DNA of 64,000 bases from Dendrocalamus latiflorus (GCA_017311315.1 CM029669.1:9383465-9447464), one strand, 5' to 3'; shown: positions 12,209 through 24,402, counted from the first letter of the stretch. The notes: generated from the sequence alone by a model not told the origin. Translations and numbers: made by a program.

Positions 12209-13261
12209 TGATGAGAGCATCCCTAACACTTATACATCTTCTCCTATTGGTGGTCATGCACATACTGAGATGGATGCCATAAGTGAATCCACAAGTAATA
12301 CAAGTGCGGAAGTGCATGTTGGTCCACTGACTAGAGCAAGAGCTAAACTTTTAAATCAACAGGTGCTTTTGTTTCTTAATGAATCTATTGTCATTGATGA
12401 GAATTGGGTACTACCTCATGCAAATGTTTTGTGCATTCTCAGGTTTGAACACTGTGAAGCCTTTGGAACTGTGAGGGAGGAGAGGGAGGCCGGAGCCAAA
12501 GCATTGGAGGAGAAGCTCACATGGGTCAAACAAGAGGAGAAAAGCTCAAGAATTCAAGCCCAATTCGGATCTTCCACAAGTCCAACCGAAATTTATCTCA
12601 GAATCAACTCGGAGTTCAATTCGGATTCAGTTCGGGACAGCCCAACAGACCTGTAATAAAAGACCATAACTTTCACATACGGAGTCCGATTGGGGTGTTC
12701 TTGGACTTGTTGGAAAGCTTATTCCAAGGCCTACACAATGGGTATGGCCCCAGCTTCAGAAGACATACGGTCATGCTGCTATGGCCGAAACAATGTGACG
12801 GTTTAAGTTAGGTTTTCCTTTTTGTGTGTTTTTGGGTCTTAGCCGAATTAAAATATGATTCGGCATGTCTAGCCGGCCCTAGGCCGTGCGTGAGTCAGGG
12901 AGGGCGCTATAAGTACCCTTGCCCCTCCCTTGTATCCGGGAGACCAATTTATGCATAAGATTGAAACATAGCTATTGCTTGTTCTTTCAATACTAGAGTT
13001 CATGCGAGGACTTTGAGAGAGAACTAGGCAATCCTTTGTTTATTCTGCTATTAAGGGTCAAGACATCGTTCCATTGGGAATTGGGGACTTGGCGTTCGTC
13101 GTTTGTGGTCTCGCGACGAACAATTATCCGGTGTGTTTTGGGCATATTTTGAAGAGTTGAGGGTTCGTGCATTAGCGCGAGTGTTCAACTAGCGATATCG
13201 TCTACTTCGCATCAACTACCATGGTTCCTCAATGAGAAGATCGGGACCCCTCCCCGTATCA
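12209..13261 (+). mobile_element. Solo LTR, gypsy, TSD GGATA
   Basis: It starts TGATGAGAGC and ends CCGTATCA. The 5 bases on each side are identical: GGATA at 12204-12208 and 13262-13266. Length is 1053 bp. The first part is open (12201-12656) and encodes GPLTRARAKLLNQQV, a motif also found at the pol C-terminus that reads into the LTR of the element at 49218-56506. A TATA-like CTATAAGTACC occurs near 12908. There is no internal sequence, so the element was reduced to one LTR by LTR-LTR recombination (inference from structure). Confidence 0.9.
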
Positions 13262-14748
13262 GGATATCTCAATGTACTCTTGCTCGTGAGTCCTAAATGA
13301 TCTAGGTGACCTTGCATGGGTTTTCACATGTTGTAGCAAGCTAAATCATAGCGCAAATTGAACCCAAGACACCCACATGAGCAAAACCCCAAAATCAATC
13401 TCTCTTGAACCAAAACCAGGCAAACACAAGAACTTGCAAATAACAAGTGCTTTGATGGATGAGATATAGTCTCGAAGAGACATCTTCATCACTTACACAT
13501 CCCTAGCACAAAGCAAGATCAAGAAGAGAAGGGATGCACCAAAAGAAGGGAGTGAGTAGCACCAAAAGAAGGAAAGGAAAAGCACCAAAAACTGAGCTAA
13601 ATCAAGATTTCAACAAGAGAGCACAAGAGGAAAATATTGGAATGAATTTTCATCTCCACTAATACTTGAAGAGGAATGTTTACATCCACTCTCTAGCCAT
13701 ACACAAAACCTAATGATGACAAAAATCTTAATCACAAGAGCCTCTCACATCTCCTGCAAAGTTCTCTCCAAAAAAACCTAACTCCTCTTAAGGCTAGGCA
13801 TGAACTCTCTTAAAACTCCACCCTAGCCATCTCTATCCTTCATTATATATGGAGGCTGAAAGGAAAAACTCTAACCAGCATCTCTAGTTGGGTTTCTTCC
13901 ACTTACATGAGCTAACATGTTAACCCAACACAATTCCGGGTTTTACACTTACACAAGTATATCAACACCCATTAACCCGTTAGTAAATCAACACTTGATC
14001 TACTTCACATTTTCAGCATAAGTAAGACCTAAACCACTTAGGCCACATCACGGTTTTGCACACTGCTATTTTTTCGGTATTGGACAATTTACTAAAATGC
14101 ACAATAACTTCTTCCACAAATCTTCCCGCTTTCTTTGCCACGAAGTATCGCCCATGTTTTACTATGTTCCATGTGGCCCTAATGACTTGCTGCTAAGCCT
14201 CTCACTCGTTCGGATCCCACTGAACTATCCTCGCTTGTAAACGACCTAAGTCACTTGGCGCACCACATACTTCTCCTTGCACATAACTTTCCCTAGTTTC
14301 CTTGACCACACGGGACCTTGACTCGTCCCTAAGCCTAGTCCTGATTCACCTTGTCATTGCCCATCATGCCATCGAATGATAACTTCCGCTCCAGCTCCTC
14401 GCTGTCTCATCTTGTAATCACCCCACAAGCCATAGTCATTTTCGGCGGATCCTTAATCATCTATACCTCAGCTCCTCTTAAGCGTAGTACCGATCCATTG
14501 ACCACTTCACCATAACGTAGCTCTGAAATCCCACAATTAACAATAACAAGCAAACCATCACGTAGCACTGCACAATACATAAAGTCATCAATTAACAAAA
14601 TTAATGCATAAAATGCACCATGCAAAATGTATGCAACCAAACCACTGGTCCTAAACCTAGGACCAAACCTTAAATCCTTGTGCACACAAGCAACGACACC
14701 CATGCCATGCCCACACAACTTCAACCAACTCAGCACAAACCAACAGGG

Positions 14749-15144
14749 CCGATCTGACTACCAACTACAAGATGGTCTGACCGCCCACACCTTGGCCAGT
14801 ATGACAGCTAACCAAAGACCGATCATACCGCCAAACGCCATTCATGCCACCAATACAACACTGGTAGTACTACCCCAGTATTACTGCAATATACAGCCTG
14901 GTATGACTGCTTGAGCTCACCCCAAAACAAGCTCACTAGAAAATTGCTACCACCAACTAGAATCCAGTAGTACCACAACCCCAGTTTGACTGCCATCAAG
15001 TTCGGTACTATCACACCTGGCCGATCTGACCGCGGCTCCCATGCCAGTCGGACCATGGCTCACTGTCGGTCTGACTGCCAACCCTAGGCTGGTCAAACCG
15101 TTCCTGGCTAGTATGACTGCAACCCCAATGCCGGTCATATTGCC
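14749..15144. repeat. Array of degenerate CCRGTCTGACYGCC motifs
   Basis: About sixteen copies of a 14-bp motif lie at irregular 15-60 base spacing. Starts are near 14749, 14773, 14797, 14819, 14859, 14874, 14899, 14963, 14980, 15003, 15020, 15041, 15064, 15089, 15107 and 15131. The variants CCGATCTGACTACC, TGGTCTGACCGCC and CCAGTATGACAGC show the range. The core GGTCTGACC is nearly its own complement. It sits inside the reversed SIRE-type LTR. Confidence 0.75.
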
Positions 15145-15254
15145 AACAACAGAAGCATTGACAAACACCAAAAGTCAATTATTCATCACAATTATGGAGT
15201 GACCTCCACATAGTCTCACAATCTCTCTTGATGAGTATATTGACAAACACCAAA

Positions 15255-15902
15255 AAGATAAGAAGTAGAGTTTGTTTTTTAAAAGAAAAGCGAGAAATTG
15301 CAAAGTCATACATGGTCTATTTGAAAGAGAAATAAGAGCTCATCACCACATTGACAAAGTGTGGAATGGAGCAATACCAACAAAGAGCAAGTCTTTCACA
15401 AAAGCTCCATATCACATTTAAAACCTTACAAGAAGCTCAATCTTGCTCACGGTCCAAAGTAAAGAACAATTGCTCACCATGACTATTTTCATATCAAGAG
15501 AAATAACAAAAAAATCAAAAGGAAACAAATAACATGTAATGACACTCCCCCACACCGAAATATCTCATTTTGGCATTTTTTTTATGTTCCAATTGAGCAA
15601 GTTTTGCAACTAAACCACTTGCAACTTATACCGCATATGCCACAAAAATGCATGTTCTCCCCCTTTATACAATTTTTTACCCCTTAATGCCTTTTTCTCA
15701 AACATTCTCCCCTTTTGGCAATATAGACATCAATGGCTAAAGCTCCCCCCACAAAATGTGCATGACACCACCTGGAGCAAAAGAAGCATAAAAGAAAGCA
15801 TGTATGCATGCATGAAGATGCAAAACCTAAAGAGTGTTAAAAGTTATTCAAAGTGGGGTTCAAATTAAAAAGATACCACTTGAAGCCATAGATGCGTACA
15901 AA
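15255..15902 (-). repeat. Reversed SIRE 3' internal region
   Basis: Non-coding. CTCCCCC, TTCTCCCCC, TTCTCCCC and GCTCCCCCC tracts at about 15545, 15656, 15705 and 15745 are the complement of SIRE polypurine tracts. The outermost part, 15786-15902, is unassigned. It ends where the Tat-lineage LTR is judged to begin. Confidence 0.45.
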
Positions 15903-16673
15903 GCTGACGAGGATATAATAATCCTCTAATTATTATGTTATTATATTATTCGTGTATACCCCTTATCAATAAGGGAAAGATTCCACAAGATACTCCTTGG
16001 TCGTAAGTTTTTCTATGATCACATAGTCGTAAGTCTTACTACGACTACTCCTTGGTCATAAGTCTTTTTACGATCACATAGTCGTAAGTCTTACAGTGAC
16101 TTCTCCTTAGTCGTAAGTCTTTTTACGACCATGTAGTCGTAAGATATCCTACGAACACCTCGTGGTCATATGCCTTTCTGCACCTGACATATTCTCGACT
16201 AACTTGTTTATAACGACCTACTTCATCGTGGGGTCATCTAACTAGACGGTTAGAATGTGCGTTTATTCTTAATAACCGCACACGATCTCTCTGACAACAA
16301 TCGTTGCAAGGTAAACTAGCCACTACATCTCACTGATAGTAACTTCTGTCAGATGGTTACCATCTGAAACATTGAGGCATCTGTTGGCATGGGACAACAG
16401 CCACTACTTCAACTATATAAAGGTTGACGTCGGAGAGGAAAGGACAGCAAAACATTAGAGAGGAGATAGTGCTAGGCATTTCGCATTATTCTCGGTTGTA
16501 ATTCTCTCTGAGTAATAGCTACACAGGACGTAGGTTTATTATTCTCCTAGAAGAAGGTCCAAACCTGTATAAAAATTCCTGTGTCTCTATTCTGCATGTG
16601 CATACACCGAGTATTCTAAAGTCTGCCCGAATCCAAACAAATCATACATAAGATCAATATTAGAACATCGACA
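15903..16673 (+). repeat. 5' LTR of Tat-lineage gypsy element
   Basis: The right end is well placed: ...CATCGACA at 16673, followed at 16674 by ATTGGCACCATCTGTGGGG, the primer-binding-site style of the Tat lineage (compare 56996). A TATA box TATATAAA lies at 16414-16421. The left end at TGACGAGG (15903) is a guess from the TG rule. The U3 part holds a 55-bp tandem array (15991-16185). No matching 3' LTR was found in the window. Confidence 0.6.
15991..16185. repeat. 55-bp tandem repeat, each unit palindromic
   Basis: Units start at 15991, 16046 and 16101, with a degenerate half unit from about 16157. Each unit begins TACTCCTTGGTCGTAAG or a variant and contains two inverted segments: GGTCGTAA...TTACGACC and GTCGTAAG...CTTAC(T)ACGAC. 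It sits about 230 bp upstream of the TATA box of the LTR, so it could be an enhancer-like U3 array (inference). Confidence 0.85.
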
Positions 16674-19080
16674 ATTGGCACCATCTGTGGGGAACTCCTT
16701 CTTCCAAGGCTCTGGTAATTTCCTTGTCGGCAAGTTCTTTTTCTTCTGATGTCCTCATGGCAGGGGAGTGGAATGAGGAGAACTAGTTTAACTTGGCCGA
16801 CTATACGGTTATTGACATGGAGGCCTGCTATGACTACGAGCAGGTCATGTTCGCTTCTGATGGTGAGGTTGTCCCTGGAGATTCATCCCGGGATCCCGGA
16901 GACTGCACCATGGGAAAGGCTGAGGAGGGATCCATATTCCCCATAGCAGTATGCCAGACAAAGGAACCAGTTCCCCCAGATGGCAAGGGTCAATTTGACC
17001 ATGAGCAAGATTCGCAACATGACGAGAGGCCTGCCTCCAAGTGTTCGAGTCCCCCATCGACCGCTCCAGCAATTTCAGCGGCACTGGAGTCAATCATTCC
17101 AAGAATTCATCACCAACTAGTGGTTGTAACTCTCCTGGTGTCCATGCACAGAGGATGGGTAGGCTCCTTGGGAGTCCGTCTGCACTCTCATACAGTTTAG
17201 CTCCAGTGGGAGACGGTTATAACCTGAAATTTTCCTACTAGGCGGGGTTTACTCCAGGCCGTGATGCACTCTCGCTGGAGCATTCTTCAACCGAGGGGAC
17301 CTTCATCGGAAGTGGAGATTCTAAACAGGAGGTCTTTACCCTCCCCGTAGACCCTGATCACTCTCTCAGAAGAAGACCTGAGGATCCTCCTCGTCGGTCA
17401 CACCCTCCAGTGATGAATTAGGGCAGTTCTCTGATGAGCGTGAGAGAAATCCTAGAATTAATCGCTCTCCATTAAAGCGGCCACAACCAACCTCAAAGAT
17501 TGAGAATCCCGAGAACGCCCAAGGAGGCGATTGGCTGCCTAGAGGTCTTTGCCTGGGCATGCCCAATATCAGTCTGAAGAGGTTGAGAGCTCCAACGCAT
17601 CAACGACCTCCTCGAGAACCGACTCCAGAGCTCACTCGAGTGCCAGGTTATGATCACTTCCCCGAAGGGATCATGCGAAGACTTCGCAACATGATGAACA
17701 GATTCGAACAGCCTTGCCAACATAACCCTAGAAGTCAGACAGGTACGATCTCGTCTAGTCATTTATAGAACTCACCTCGTAGGGTTTGACATGGTGACAG
17801 GTCGCGACGGTCTTCAAACCATAACTCTAGCTGAATGAGAGTTCTTCGAATGACTCCGAATCGGTGAGTTAACCAAGGAGGAGATCGATCGCCACTTCAG
17901 GCAAAGAATCTATAGCAGTAGATGGAGTACGAGGAGTACTACCCTTGTATGGACGAGGCCTACTACAGGTTCAGTCCATCCACTATTGGGCACCAATGAG
18001 TACGGTCACCCAGTGACGCCAATTACCCTTTCCCACAAATGAGATTAGGAACTTGTTACCGGATGTCTGGTGTTCATCCTTGAACTCCGAGCAGTATGCT
18101 GGCCACCATAGTTTCGGCCAATAAACATGGAGAAATTTGATGGTCTCAAAATCCTATCGAGTTTCTTCAAATTTATACGACCACGAATCAGGTGGCAAAA
18201 GGAGACAAACACGTTATAGCAGACTATCTTCCAATAGTACTTGAAGGATCTACTCGATCTTGGTTGCTCAACCAACCATTCGAGTTGATCTACTCTTGAC
18301 AACACCTCTGCAATCTTCTATTGGCCAACTTCCCGGGTACATACAATCGCCCTGGAAAAGAAGACGACTTGCATTAAATGCAGCAGTGCAACAACGAGAC
18401 CCTGCAATATTTCATCAGGAACTTTAGCCAGGTTCGTAATTCAATTCTAGAGGTCTCTTACGCTTTTGTCATCAGGGCATTCAAGTAGGGTGTCCGCAAT
18501 AGGAGGTTCACAGAAGACATCGTCTTACATCCTTCGACTATCATCGCCGAGCTCTTTCATATGGCTGATTGTTACACGACTGCTGCTGAGGCGATCGAAT
18601 GGACAAAAACCATTGACTAGGTCAACCAAAGTTCCAAAGAGAAAGGTGAAGGCAGTAAGAGGAAGGAGAAGGCCAAGAAGTCCAAGAACAAGGCCAAAGG
18701 TCAAATGTCTTGAGCTGAGACCTCAAAGGAAGTCTTAGTCATAGGCGATAAGGAGCCACAAAACCTCAAGCAATTCTCTGATTGGGGCAAAGGCAAACCA
18801 TTCGCTCGAAAGGACAACAAGCCTAGGTGGTGTCCATTTCACAAGAAGGAAGGGCACGACCTTTAGAATTGTCGAGTTTTCAAATGAAAACTTGAGTATT
18901 ACTACTCTAGCAGGGGACCACTTCCACACTCGATGAGGTGGGGCAATCGAGTAGTTGAAAGCACTAGGATGAGGACATGCCTTTTTAGGAACCAAAGCAC
19001 ACGATCGAGCATATCTATGGAGGTTCATCTACATACAAGTCGAAGTGGTAGTATAAGGCTGTCGAACAAGAAGTAAACTC
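16674..19080 (+). pseudogene. Tat-lineage gypsy gag, decayed
   Basis: After the primer-binding site at 16674-16692 a frame from about 16793 begins MADYTVIDMEA, the usual Tat gag opening. Scattered frames follow: a lysine-rich segment (KEKGEGSKRKEKAKKSK near 18640) and a zinc-binding segment WCPFHKKEGHDL-stop-NC (about 18827-18875), whose reading is cut by TAG just before the last Cys. Gag packages the element RNA. Many stops and frame changes between 17200 and 18900 show an old, dead copy. Confidence 0.75.
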
Positions 19081-20616
19081 TATCGACCCATCCCCTGTCA
19101 ATAATTTTCCTAAGTGGTCGAAAGTCACCATCTCTTTCAAGAAGATTGACTGTCTGATCCCTTCGACTCAACCTGGTTGGTTTTCGATCGTGGTCGAGCC
19201 CACCATTAACAATTGTCAAGTAAATCGCATATTGATTGATGGTGATAGTTCATTGAATATTTTATTTATTAGTGCTTTGGATGGGATACAAGTTCCTCGT
19301 ACCAGAATAAAACCAGTATGATATTCATTTCATGGAATTGTACTAGGATCTTTGGCCAAGCCCATTGGCCAGGTTTCTCTGCCTGTTATGTTCGAATCTC
19401 CAGGCAACTTCAGGATAGAAAATCTCCTTTGACGTGGTCGACTTCAACACAGCGTATAACGTCACACTCGAGCGACTAACTCTGGTACGTTTTCTGATAG
19501 TCACTCACTGTGCATATCAATGTCTTAAGTTTTTAGGTCCCAAGGGAGTCATCATAGTTCACTATGATAAGAAAATGGCATTGACGTGCGATCGCAAGTC
19601 CCTCGAGTTGTTCGGCCAACAACCAACTCGAGAAGATACCAAGGCGCTACCTCCGAGCAAGCACTCGAAGTCTAAAGCCGCGTCGAAGCCAAACGAAGAT
19701 GTCAAGGAGGTTCCTCTGGACCCAGCAAAACCTTCCAAGATCGTTCACATCAAGGTCACCCTCGACCCCACATAGGAAGATGCTCTCGTCACTTTTCTCC
19801 GGGCAAACGGAGATGTGTTTGCGTGGCAGCCATTCGATATGCCCAGAGTCCCTAGGGAGGTAATCGAGCACAGGCTATCTCTTCATACTAATAAGAAGCT
19901 CGTAAAACAAAAATACAGAGATTTGCATCAGATCAAAGAGAAGCTATCAAACCAGAACTAAACAAGCTACTTAAAGCAGGCTTTATAAGAGAAGTTGATT
20001 ACTCAGAGTGGTTGGCTAGCCCTGTAATGGTGAAGAAGTATAATGGTAAGTGGCATATGTGTATAGACTATACTAATTTAAATAAAGCTTGTCCAAAAGA
20101 TGAATTCCCGCTTCCTCGTATTGATCAATTGGTCGACTCTATTGCTAGTTGTGAAATGTTAAGTTTTCTAGACGCATACTCTGGTCATCCCCAGGTTAGT
20201 ATGTCTTCGGAAGATGCGGAGAAGACCACATTTATCACATTGTTTAGAGTATTTTGCTATATCAAAATACCATTTGGTTTGAAAAATGTCGGTCCAACCT
20301 TTCAGCGTTTGATGTAGCTGACTTTTATATATCAAATAGGAAAAAATTTAGAAGCCTATGTTGGTGATCTGGTCGTAAAGAGCATCAAACAACTTAATCA
20401 TGTTTCAAACCTGCAGCCGACTTTCGACAACCGTAGAAAGCACCGTTTAAAACTCAATCCTGAGAAGTGTGTGTTTGGAGTTTCTTTAGGGAAATTGCTC
20501 AAATTCCTTGTTGCAGCAAGAGTTATCGAAGAAAACCCTAAAAAGATCAAGGCCATCGAGCATATGAGTCCTTCGACCACAAAGGAAGAAGTCCAAAAAC
20601 TCACCGACTGCATGGT
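19081..20616 (+). pseudogene. Tat-lineage protease and reverse transcriptase, decayed
   Basis: The protease loop reads ILIDGDSSLNILF (about 19230), where the family has D-G-G-S; the second Gly is Asp. The reverse transcriptase starts about 19920 with KLLKAGFIREVDYSEW, KYNGKWHMCIDYTNLNK and CPKDEFPLPRIDQLVD, then LDAYSGHPQV. The polymerase box reads EAYVGDLVVKS near 20353, with Gly replacing the first Asp of YxDD, which abolishes metal binding. The frame is then cut at TGGTG (20612-20616) by the first solo LTR and resumes at 21958. Confidence 0.85.
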
Positions 20617-21957
20617 GTGACGCGGACCAACTAAGGATTAGTTGATGCGTAGGGATAGCCTGATCTTTCTCGATACGATCAACGAGGTTCCTTCTCCATG
20701 GATAGAGTCTTCTCCTTGTCTTGATGCAGCAAACAATATTAATAAAGGCAATTTGCACTAGTATGCAAGGCGCACACTAGAAGCAATCCGCCGAACTCCC
20801 CAAACCATGAATTTAGCAAGAAGACACGAATTAGAAGAGATGAACCTTGTAGATTCAATGGGCAATATCAAGAATCTCCTATTCTTGCTTTGCACCAACT
20901 CAGCAGACTCCAAACGAGAAAACCTTGCAATCACACAATCTGGCTGCCACCAACCATCATGTCGATTTTCTTCTTTATTTCACAAGTACAAAAACTTATC
21001 ATATCATAGCCTAAGTTACAATGGGGCTAAGGCCCTGGCCTTACATTGATGCACAATGCACGGCCTTGACTAAAACTCACGCACAACCTGGCCTAAGGCC
21101 GAAACAAACTCCAATACGAACTAAAAATGAAATATCTAAACTGCTACCACTTGATTCTCTCTCAATTTGCGATGTTATTATAAGGATTACATGGCTATAA
21201 CCTTATCCATTGTATGGGGCATCGAAATAGCTTTCCAACGAGTCCAAGAACGCTCCAATTGGACTCCGTTTGTGAAAATTATGGGTGTTTTAGTGTTGGA
21301 CTTTCTATCTGACCCGAACCGAATCCGAACTGAATTCAAATCTGTATATGTTTTCTTTTCTTGTTCAAGGGGCTTCCAAATTTGTTTGGAACCTGAAAAG
21401 GAATCTTTCTCAACCTTTGAAAAACCAAGGTGTGATCGGATTTTACCCTTACTTGCATTGCAATACTCGGACTCTTTATGTTTGGCAAGTCTCGTGCGTC
21501 TCTCCGGACAGTTGGTGCAGCATCCAATGAAGTTGCCATAACTTTGTGTAGGAAGCTCCAATCAAGCGTTGTTTGATTCGTTGGAAAGTAGACTTCATTA
21601 GTGTTCCAGATATGTATTTTGTGTGCATTAGAAACCTCAGAATTGGCGTTGAGAACTTCATGAACATTATGGATAAAACTACAATCACGAGAACTTGATT
21701 GATCTTGTGTCTTCCTCTTTAGCCAAACTAACTTTCTTTCTTCTCCATCCACACCTCTAATTACATGCATTGTTGTCTTATTTGCATTGCACAAAGGAGG
21801 AATCACATAAGCATCCGCACGAACTAGGATATTCTTCTCTCTCCCATAACCGATTGCTTCTTTCTCCTTGTTCAATTCAGCACTACTAAGCATTGTAACT
21901 TCAGATTGCATGGATGAAGCACAAATCAATGTAACATTCACACTCATGGCCACATCA
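20617..21957 (-). mobile_element. Solo LTR, gypsy, TSD TGGTG (inverted copy)
   Basis: On the plus strand it begins TGACGCGGACC and ends GGCCACATCA. The flanks are TGGTG at 20612-20616 and again at 21958-21962. Removing it rejoins the pol frame of the surrounding Tat element. It is 1341 bp and is homologous over about 1.1 kb to 23290-24402 in the opposite orientation. It retains about 230 bp (about 21720-21947) missing from the other copy. Long minus-strand frames inside it (21953-21336) show no domain and are not treated as genes. Confidence 0.95.
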
Positions 21958-23289
21958 TGGTGGCTCTAAGTCGTTTCATTGCGCGTCTAAGAGAGAAAGG
22001 GCTTCTTTTTTCAAATTTCTAAGGAAGCATGAAGGTTTCAAGTGGTCGAAAGAGGCTAACGATGCTTTCGAGGATGTCAAGAGATATCTTACGAGTGCTC
22101 CTATTTTGATTTCTACGAAACTCGGTGAGACACTCTTAGTATATCTTTCTGCCATGCCATAGGTAGTAAGTGTTGTACTGGTCGCAGAACGTCAAGGCGT
22201 CCAATGACTGGTATACTATGTAAGCAAAGTCTTACATAGGGCCTAAGGAGCACTACCCTCAGATCCAAGAACTCTTATATTCCCTCCTCATGTCTTTGAG
22301 GAAGCTAAGGCATTATTTTCAGGCGCGCACAATTATTGTTCCGTCTAAGTTTCCCTTAGGAGAGGTCCTCCAAAACAGGAAAATAGCGGGGCGCATAGCA
22401 AATGGTTGGTTGAACTTGTGGAGTTCGACCTCTATTTTGTGTCCTGAACGGTCATTAAATCTCAGATCTTGGTAAAATTTGTCACCAATAGACAAATCCT
22501 GAACCTGTTTAGCATCCCCAACAGTACGATTCCCACGACCAATGGAAAATATACTTCGACGAGTCTCTTACTCTAAGTGGCTTGGGGGCTGGGTGGTCTT
22601 GGAATCTCCCACAGGAGAGACCTTAAAGTATATCATTCAACTACACATTCTAGCTACTAATAATGTGGTCGAATACGAAGGTTTGTTGGCTGGCATATGA
22701 GCCGCTAAAGTGCTCAGGATTTGTCGACTACTCCTGAGAGGAGACTCTCAACCAGTCATGAATCAAGTCAGCAAAGAGTATCAATGCTTGAGTTTGACTA
22801 TGTCTCAGTACTTGTCAGAAGTCCAGAAGCTTAAGAAGCACTTTTTCGGTTTTGAGTTATAGTACATCCCTCAGAAGAATAACTTTCTTGAAGACCAGTT
22901 GGCTCAAATAGTTTCCTCCCGATCACAAGTACCACTAGGAGTTTTCTTGGAGCAGCTCCAGAAAACATCTCCGGTCTATGCACTAGAGACAACTCCTAAT
23001 GAGACAGCACCCCTTGAGTATGAGGATACTTGCATGGCTCCCATCTACGAGTATCTTCAGAAGGGTTCGATACCCGACAACGATCTCGATGCAGATCATC
23101 TATCCCATAAAGCCAAAACATATACTTTGGTCGGTGGAGTACTCTATAAACAAAGTACTCAAGGGGTTCTCATGTGATGCATATTATAGAAAGAAGGATT
23201 ACTACTCCTTAATGACATACATGAGTGTATTTGTGGAGCACATGCCTCTTACAGAATGCTGGTCGAAAAGGCCTTTCGACAAGATTTCT
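21958..23289 (+). pseudogene. Tat-lineage RNase H domains, decayed
   Basis: The reading continues from the interrupted reverse transcriptase with VALSRFIARLREKGLLFFK, then the first RNase H (KLRHYFQARTIIVPSKFPL, about 22300) and the second, archaeal-type RNase H typical of Tat elements (TNNVVEYEGLLAG about 22660; GDSQPVMNQV about 22745). The integrase zinc region starts near 23205 (HECICGAHASYRMLVEKAF) and is cut at 23289 by the second solo LTR. Several in-frame stops are present. Confidence 0.8.
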
Positions 23290-24402
23290 TGATGTGGCCA
23301 AGAGCAAGACACAAGATCAATCAAGTTCTCGTGATTGCAGTTCTGTCCACAAAGTTCATGAAGTTCTCAACGTCAATTCTGAGGTTTCTAAGACACACAA
23401 AATACATATTTGGAAAGCTAATGAAGTCTACTTTCCAACAAATCAAACGGCGCTTGATTTGGAGCTTCCTACACAAAGTTATGGCAATTTCATTGGAAGC
23501 TGCACGAGCTGTCCGGAGAGACGCGCGAGACTTGCCAAACATAAGGAGTCCGAGTATTGCAATGCAAGTAAGGATAAAATCCGACCACACCATGGCTTTC
23601 TAGAGGTTGAGAAGGATTCCTTTTTAGGTTCCAAACGGATTTGGAAGCCCCTTGAACAAGAAAACAAAGTATATAAAGATTTGAAACCGATTCGGACTCG
23701 GATTGGGACAGCTGGCAAGACCGATACTAAAACATCCATAACTTTCACAAACGGAGTCCGATTTGGGCGTTCTTGGACTCGTTGGAAAGCTATTTTGAAG
23801 ACCCACACAATGGATGAGGTGCCAGCCACGTAATTATCATGGTTAAGTCACAAATTGAGAGAGAAACCAGAAGTAGCAGTTTAGGTATTTCCTTTTTAGT
23901 TCGTATTGGAGTTTGTTTCGGCCTTAGGCCACGTAGTGCGTGAGTTGTAATCAAGGCCGTGCATTGTGCACCAATATAAGGCCAGGGCCTTAGCCCCATT
24001 GTAACTCAGGCTATGATATGATAAGTTTTTAGACTCGTGAAATAAAGGAGAAAATCGTCATGATGGTTGGTGGCGGCCAAATTGCGTGATTGCAAGGTTT
24101 TCTCGTTTGGAGTTTACGAAGTTGGTGCAAGGCAAGAATAGAATATTCTTGAGATTGCCCATCGAATCTACAAGGTTCATCTCTTCTAATTCGTGTCTTC
24201 TTGCTGAATTCACAGTTTGGGGAGTTCGGCGGATTGCTTCTAGTGTGCGCCTTGCATACTAGTGCAAATTGCCCTTATCAATATTGTTTGCTGCATCAAG
24301 ACAAGGAGAAGACTCTATCCAAGGAGAAGGAACCTCGCTGATCGTACCGGGAAAGATCGGGCCATCCCTACGCATCAACTAATCCTTAGTTGGTCCACAT
24401 CA
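23290..24402 (+). mobile_element. Solo LTR, gypsy, TSD TTTCT
   Basis: It begins TGATGTGGCC and ends GGTCCACATCA, flanked by TTTCT at 23285-23289 and 24403-24407. Length is 1113 bp. It is the same family as the inverted copy at 20617-21957. The start of this copy lacks about 230 bp, joined at a short GGC microhomology. A CAATATAAGG promoter-like motif lies near 23970. It sits in the integrase zinc region of the host element, whose reading resumes at 24408. Confidence 0.95.

Larger units (their letters stand above)
11745..15254 (-). repeat. Reversed SIRE-type copia LTR, interrupted
   Basis: On the minus strand the sequence ends in TTTGGTCCAACA (plus-strand TGTTGGACC at 11745), like the LTR end at 3179. 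Its other end, near 15237-15254, carries the TGTTTGTCAATATACTCATC block shared with 1292-1380. Beyond that block lie CTCCCCC tracts, the complement of the SIRE 3' purine tracts, so I read this as a 3' LTR in reverse. Net length is about 2.45 kb after removing the solo LTR at 12209-13261. The interior has no gene, but 14749-15144 is a dense array of a degenerate 14-bp motif. The boundary at 15254 is approximate. Confidence 0.55.

Noticed and set aside
15991..16185. Tandem palindromic repeats as a CRISPR array
   Set aside because: There are no unique spacers between identical repeats, and the setting is a plant LTR.
21336..23833. ~200-codon frames in both inverted solo LTRs that share KTQDQSSSRDC-type sequence
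   Set aside because: The likeness follows from the two LTRs being homologous DNA. The frames diverge by shifts and show no known domain, so I do not call a gene.
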